From: Bacteroidaceae bacterium
GTDB lineage: Bacteria; Bacteroidota; Bacteroidia; Bacteroidales; Bacteroidaceae
Assembly: GCA_017551845.1 (NCBI GenBank)
Contig: JAFZKR010000021.1
Location: 1 to 29,686, forward strand
Direction of reading: 5' to 3'
DNA: 29,686 bases
Under the pieces are notes generated by a model that saw only the letters and a program-made list of their open reading frames with translations, was not told where the DNA came from and did no database searches. Positions 26,531 to 29,686 of the stretch are shown here, one piece after another (position 1 is the stretch's first letter; every line of letters begins with the position of its first letter). Position numbers and translations under genes: made by a program.

Positions 26531-29368
26531 TCAATCTATTGTAATGTCAACTCTGTCGCCTGTATAGACAAGATTACGCTCCTTTACACCTGTACCGTCA
26601 GGGAAATGAAGACGGACCTTTATGTCACGACGACCACGCATCCCCGCATATTCACCAGAACGCTTACCTATAGTGACGGTGTTGCCCCCTTCGTTCTCTG
26701 TATAATAAATAGGTATAGTAGTATATTTTCCGTTTTCATATCCGAATGAGACTCCGTCATCCTCGTATAAGATGAAACGTCCACCGCTTCCGCTATAGAC
26801 ATCGATAGTAAGTTTATCGGCCGGAATCTGGTCAACATACTGAATCTCCGGTCCAGAAATGATGATGGAACCTGAAGGAACGAAGAGCGGAATGCGTTCG
26901 TACGGAGCATCGGCAGCAATGGTCTGGCCACCTTTAAACGAAACCGTATCATCATAAAAATCATACCACACTCTACCCTCAGGGAGATATACATCTCTTG
27001 AACGAGCACCGTACTCATAAACAGGACAAACCATGATAGAGGGGCCGAACATGAACTGGTCACCGATATCCATTGCTTTCTTATCCTCACCGAAGTCCAT
27101 CACCAAACCTCTCATAATTACGCTGCCGAACAGCCATGAACGGCCAGCAAGTGAATAAATGTACGGCATAAGCCTGTATCTGAGCTGGTTATATGACACA
27201 ATTGACTTGTATGCCGGGTGATTGTCAGGAGCTATGTTCCATACCTCACGCAAAGGGAACTGCCCGTGAGCACGATACAGCGGACAGAATGTCCCGAATT
27301 GATACCAGCGTGTCTGTAACTCGCGCCACTCAGCAAGGTCAGGAGTCTCTATGTTGGTGCGATCAAACATTCGCTGAGCATTGGCATACCTGTTCTCTAC
27401 GCAGAATCCACCTATATCCATAGTCCAATAGGGATCACCGCATAGTGAATAGTTCAATCCGGCTGTTATCTGAGAACGCATATCTTCCCAACGTGTACCT
27501 ATATCACCGCTCCAAGAAGCGGTAGAGTAACGCTGCAAACCTGCAAATCCGGAACGGGTAAGCTGGAACACACGTTTATCGGGATCCTCCTTGCGGGAGC
27601 CTTCGTAGATAGCCTTGGCGTTCATCAGCGAATATGCTGTCAGATATTCAGTGGATGAGCCAAGCGCTGTAGGTCCGCAAAGTGCTTTCCAATAATCCAT
27701 GGGAACACAATCGCGTATGTTTGGTTCACTGGCATCCATCCACCATGCATCGATACCGAATCCGTAAAGATGTTCCTTGAGTTGTGACCAGAAGAGTTCC
27801 CTGGCGCCGGCTGAATATGCATCATAGAACGAACCTATATAACCGGGCCCCACCCAGTCACGGATACTGTCTTCCACAGCACGGGTGTACATCCAGCCTT
27901 TGGAGTCGAACTCCTTGTAGTGCTCAGTTGATGCATAGAACTTGGGCCATACTGATATCATGAAATGTCCGTTCATGGCATGAACCTGATCCAGCATAGC
28001 CTTGGGATCCGGATAACGGCTCCGGTCAAACTCATGTGAGCCCCATGAGTCCTGCTCCCAATAGTTCCAGTCCTGCACGATATTGTCTATACCCACTCCC
28101 CTGCTGCGGAACTCCGCAAGAGTGGAAATAACCTCATCCTGAGTGCGATAGTGCTCACGACTCTGCCAGAAACCCATGGCCCACTTGGGCATCACGTTGG
28201 CTTTGCCCACTAGTGAATGAAGTCCCCTTATCACGCCGTCCATATTGTCACCGGAAATGAAATAATAATCAGACTGAGGCACCATTTCATTCCACATGGT
28301 AATACGGTTCTGCTCTTCATCATCAACAGGGGAATATGCCCTCAAGCCGCAATAAGAAGTTCCACCATCCGGCCGCCATTCTATACGTAGGTCATATTTC
28401 TGCCCCTTCTTCATGTCGAAACTGAACTTGTATGAATTAGGGTTCCAAGCTGTACGCCAGCGCTCCTTCACCACTTCCTCTCCGCCGAGATACACCCTGA
28501 TATAACCTGCATAATAAAGGATAAACCTGTATTCACCTGACTCCGGAGCCTCAAGCGAACCTTCATAAACAACCCTCTGTCCAAGACGAGGCAGATTCTT
28601 CACAGTCTCCGAATCAGCAAAATAGATTGAATCCTCATCACGTACCACTGTACCTCCACGCATCCCACCGTAATATGTTCCTGTAAGACACCCCTGCTTG
28701 CCGTCCTTGTCAAAAAGCTTGAAAAGCCTATTAAGCTGTTTGTATGGTTCCGGATTCCCGAACCGTCCCTGAGAGTATGAATCCCAAAGCAAACCGTAAC
28801 CGTTGGATGATATGACAAAAGGAATACTGATTTTGGTGTTATACTGATATAATTCCTCGTTCTGCCCCTTGTAGTTCCATTGGTCTGACTGATGCTGCCC
28901 CAAACCATATATACCCTCATCGGGATCCGTATCAAAGCGGTTTACGGTAGAATAGCCATGAGTGCCGTCCACCTGTATCGGTTTAAATGAAGCCGGTTCA
29001 TACTCGTTCGTAATGCGGTTTCCGGCAGCATCGGTAAATTCTACTGTTCCGTTCTCTTTGTTAACCTTGACATGAAGGGCTGATGTCTGAAGGTCAACCG
29101 TTTCCTTTTCATTGCGTACCACGAAATCCACATCGGACTTGGCTTCCGGAAGGATTATCAAGCTGTTACGGTCATGGAACGACTTATCCGGGGTAGCCGA
29201 CACCCTGACTATCCGGTCAGACATAACCTGAAGACGAAGCTTATGGGGACCATCAGGAGCAGGATTCTGAACGTTGACAATCACGCCGTCATCGGTAGTC
29301 TTATAATCCGAGACACTGCATGCAACGGCCAGCAAAAGAGATAAAGGCAGCACGAAAAAATTTCTCAT
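26531..29368 (-). CDS. GH31 glycoside hydrolase with PA14 insert, likely exported alpha-xylosidase
   Basis: A 945-residue exported enzyme. ATG 29368 begins MRNFFVLPLSLLLAVACS, a lipoprotein signal with Cys17 as the lipid site; the in-frame TTG at 29398 is part of the promoter. After an N-terminal beta-sandwich (about 25-220), a PA14-like module is inserted at about 225-345 (GEYRFILYYAGYIRVYLGG inside it). The (beta/alpha)8 barrel then carries the nucleophile D545 in GIDAWWMDASEPN and the acid/base D622 in SWSGDIGTRW. C-terminal beta domains end at 945. The PA14 insertion in this place is known from alpha-xylosidases acting on xyloglucan oligosaccharides (Cellvibrio Xyl31A, Bacteroides GH31 enzymes). 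Together with xylB and xylA directly downstream, xylose release is the most likely job. Alpha-glucosidase or other GH31 activity cannot be excluded. Confidence 0.9.
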   Translation of the reverse strand: MRNFFVLPLSLLLAVACSVSDYKTTDDGVIVNVQNPAPDGPHKLRLQVMSDRIVRVSATPDKSFHDRNSLIILPEAKSDVDFVVRNEKETVDLQTSALHVKVNKENGTVEFTDAAGNRITNEYEPASFKPIQVDGTHGYSTVNRFDTDPDEGIYGLGQHQSDQWNYKGQNEELYQYNTKISIPFVISSNGYGLLWDSYSQGRFGNPEPYKQLNRLFKLFDKDGKQGCLTGTYYGGMRGGTVVRDEDSIYFADSETVKNLPRLGQRVVYEGSLEAPESGEYRFILYYAGYIRVYLGGEEVVKERWRTAWNPNSYKFSFDMKKGQKYDLRIEWRPDGGTSYCGLRAYSPVDDEEQNRITMWNEMVPQSDYYFISGDNMDGVIRGLHSLVGKANVMPKWAMGFWQSREHYRTQDEVISTLAEFRSRGVGIDNIVQDWNYWEQDSWGSHEFDRSRYPDPKAMLDQVHAMNGHFMISVWPKFYASTEHYKEFDSKGWMYTRAVEDSIRDWVGPGYIGSFYDAYSAGARELFWSQLKEHLYGFGIDAWWMDASEPNIRDCVPMDYWKALCGPTALGSSTEYLTAYSLMNAKAIYEGSRKEDPDKRVFQLTRSGFAGLQRYSTASWSGDIGTRWEDMRSQITAGLNYSLCGDPYWTMDIGGFCVENRYANAQRMFDRTNIETPDLAEWRELQTRWYQFGTFCPLYRAHGQFPLREVWNIAPDNHPAYKSIVSYNQLRYRLMPYIYSLAGRSWLFGSVIMRGLVMDFGEDKKAMDIGDQFMFGPSIMVCPVYEYGARSRDVYLPEGRVWYDFYDDTVSFKGGQTIAADAPYERIPLFVPSGSIIISGPEIQYVDQIPADKLTIDVYSGSGGRFILYEDDGVSFGYENGKYTTIPIYYTENEGGNTVTIGKRSGEYAGMRGRRDIKVRLHFPDGTGVKERNLVYTGDRVDITID

Positions 29369-29395
29369 TTTTGCAGCATTAATAATATTAATCCA

Positions 29396-29403
29396 CAAAT
29401 ATA
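29396..29403 (-). promoter_or_regulatory. -7 box for the GH31-xylB unit
   Basis: The minus strand reads TATATTTG, a perfect match, 27 bases before the ATG at 29368. Its TTG is in frame with the gene and can be mistaken for a start. No -33 element is clear at the usual distance. Confidence 0.6.
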
Positions 29404-29442
29404 ATAATTTTATATCAAAAGCGTGCTAACCGTAAAGAAAAT

Positions 29443-29475
29443 AGTGACGCGGCTCCAACTAGGAACCGCGTCACT
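29443..29475 (-). terminator. terminator of the aldolase gene
   Basis: A 14-bp stem (AGTGACGCGGCTCC / GGAACCGCGTCACT, one G-U-type mismatch) with a 5-base loop lies 46 bases after the aldolase stop. On the minus strand it is followed by ATTTTCTTT, the expected T-rich tail. It separates the aldolase gene from the GH31 promoter. Confidence 0.85.
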
Positions 29476-29521
29476 AATAAATCAGCCGGAAATTCGTTCC
29501 GGCATATTTTCGGGAAACCGA

Positions 29522-29686
29522 TTACTTTTGCAGAAGTTTGTCGTTTGAACCCAGTACATCAACTATCTTATGGATGTACATCTTCTTCATGTTGTCACGG
29601 GCTGGTTTAAGGTACTGACGCGGATCAAAGTGACTGGGATTCTCAGCCAGATACTTGCGTACGGCAGCGGTCATGGCCAGACGTGA
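29522..29686 (-). CDS. class II fructose-bisphosphate aldolase, 3' end only
   Basis: The last 54 codons of a minus-strand gene that enters from the right edge. The visible peptide includes RLAMTAAVRKYLAENPSHFD, PRQYLKPARDNMKKMYIHKI and ends NDKLLQK. This is the C-terminal helical region of class II (zinc-dependent) fructose-1,6-bisphosphate aldolases, which cleave fructose-1,6-bisphosphate to dihydroxyacetone phosphate and glyceraldehyde-3-phosphate in glycolysis. The metal-binding histidines and catalytic residues lie outside the window. A terminator follows, so it is a separate unit from the xylose genes. Confidence 0.85.
   Translation of the reverse strand, partial: SRLAMTAAVRKYLAENPSHFDPRQYLKPARDNMKKMYIHKIVDVLGSNDKLLQK

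Noticed and set aside
1..29686. tRNA, rRNA, CRISPR, transposon or prophage content
   Set aside because: No cloverleaf-like sequence, regularly spaced repeat, transposase, integrase or phage gene was recognized; the whole window is filled with ordinary chromosomal genes.

Overview
The window looks like chromosomal core DNA from a member of the Bacteroidales (phylum Bacteroidota); the genus cannot be fixed from sequence alone. The main reasons are: Na+-pumping NADH:quinone reductase genes (nqrA, nqrB), a TamB-like protein, a type IX secretion 'plug' (DUF5103) protein, a BspA-type leucine-rich-repeat protein, the short archaeal-type prolyl-tRNA synthetase, a TPR/transmembrane/HTH regulator, and lipoprotein signals. 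In addition, the Bacteroidota sigma-factor -7 box TAnnTTTG recurs upstream of about a dozen genes, and purine-rich Shine-Dalgarno sequences are mostly absent. No rRNA, tRNA, CRISPR array, transposase, integrase or phage gene was seen, and no gene-free gap exceeds 300 bases.

Layout. 1-1561 (minus): nqrA followed by the truncated 5' end of nqrB. 1789-6183 (plus): tamB-like envelope protein, convergent with proS (6261-7742, minus) across a bidirectional terminator. 7835-12627 (minus): a BspA-like secreted protein, a T9SS plug-like protein and a DUF1593/Sde182-like protein. A GH16 beta-glucanase (12705-13532, plus) diverges from the last of these. 13556-15712 (minus): a GT2 glycosyltransferase followed after three bases by rarA. 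15774-16694 (plus): a FieF-type cation efflux protein that overlaps tail-to-tail with a TIGR02757/DUF2400 protein (16687-17415, minus). 17494-20890 (plus): glnS, a TPR protein and a COG2426 membrane protein, probably one transcript. 20915-22489 (minus): a membrane-spanning TPR-HTH regulator, divergent from an MscS channel (22565-23494, plus). 23574-29368 (minus): a xylose module in the order GH31 alpha-xylosidase candidate, xylB, xylA. 29522-29686 (minus): the 3' end of a class II fructose-bisphosphate aldolase gene.

How the genes fit together. The clearest pathway is GH31 -> xylulokinase/xylose isomerase: an exported alpha-xylosidase would release xylose, which XylA and XylB convert to xylulose-5-phosphate. 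The GH16 and DUF1593 proteins flank one shared promoter region and may both act on polysaccharide, but there is no SusC/SusD pair, so neither locus is a complete polysaccharide utilization locus. The BspA-like protein carries a C-terminal tail resembling the one on many Bacteroidales secreted proteins and lies next to the T9SS plug gene.

I found no convincing wholly new system. The best leads are the composite BspA-like protein beside the T9SS plug gene, a dyad at the predicted xylA start site, the sensor-regulator/MscS pair with a nearly leaderless predicted regulator mRNA, and -7 boxes whose TTG can be mistaken for a start codon.
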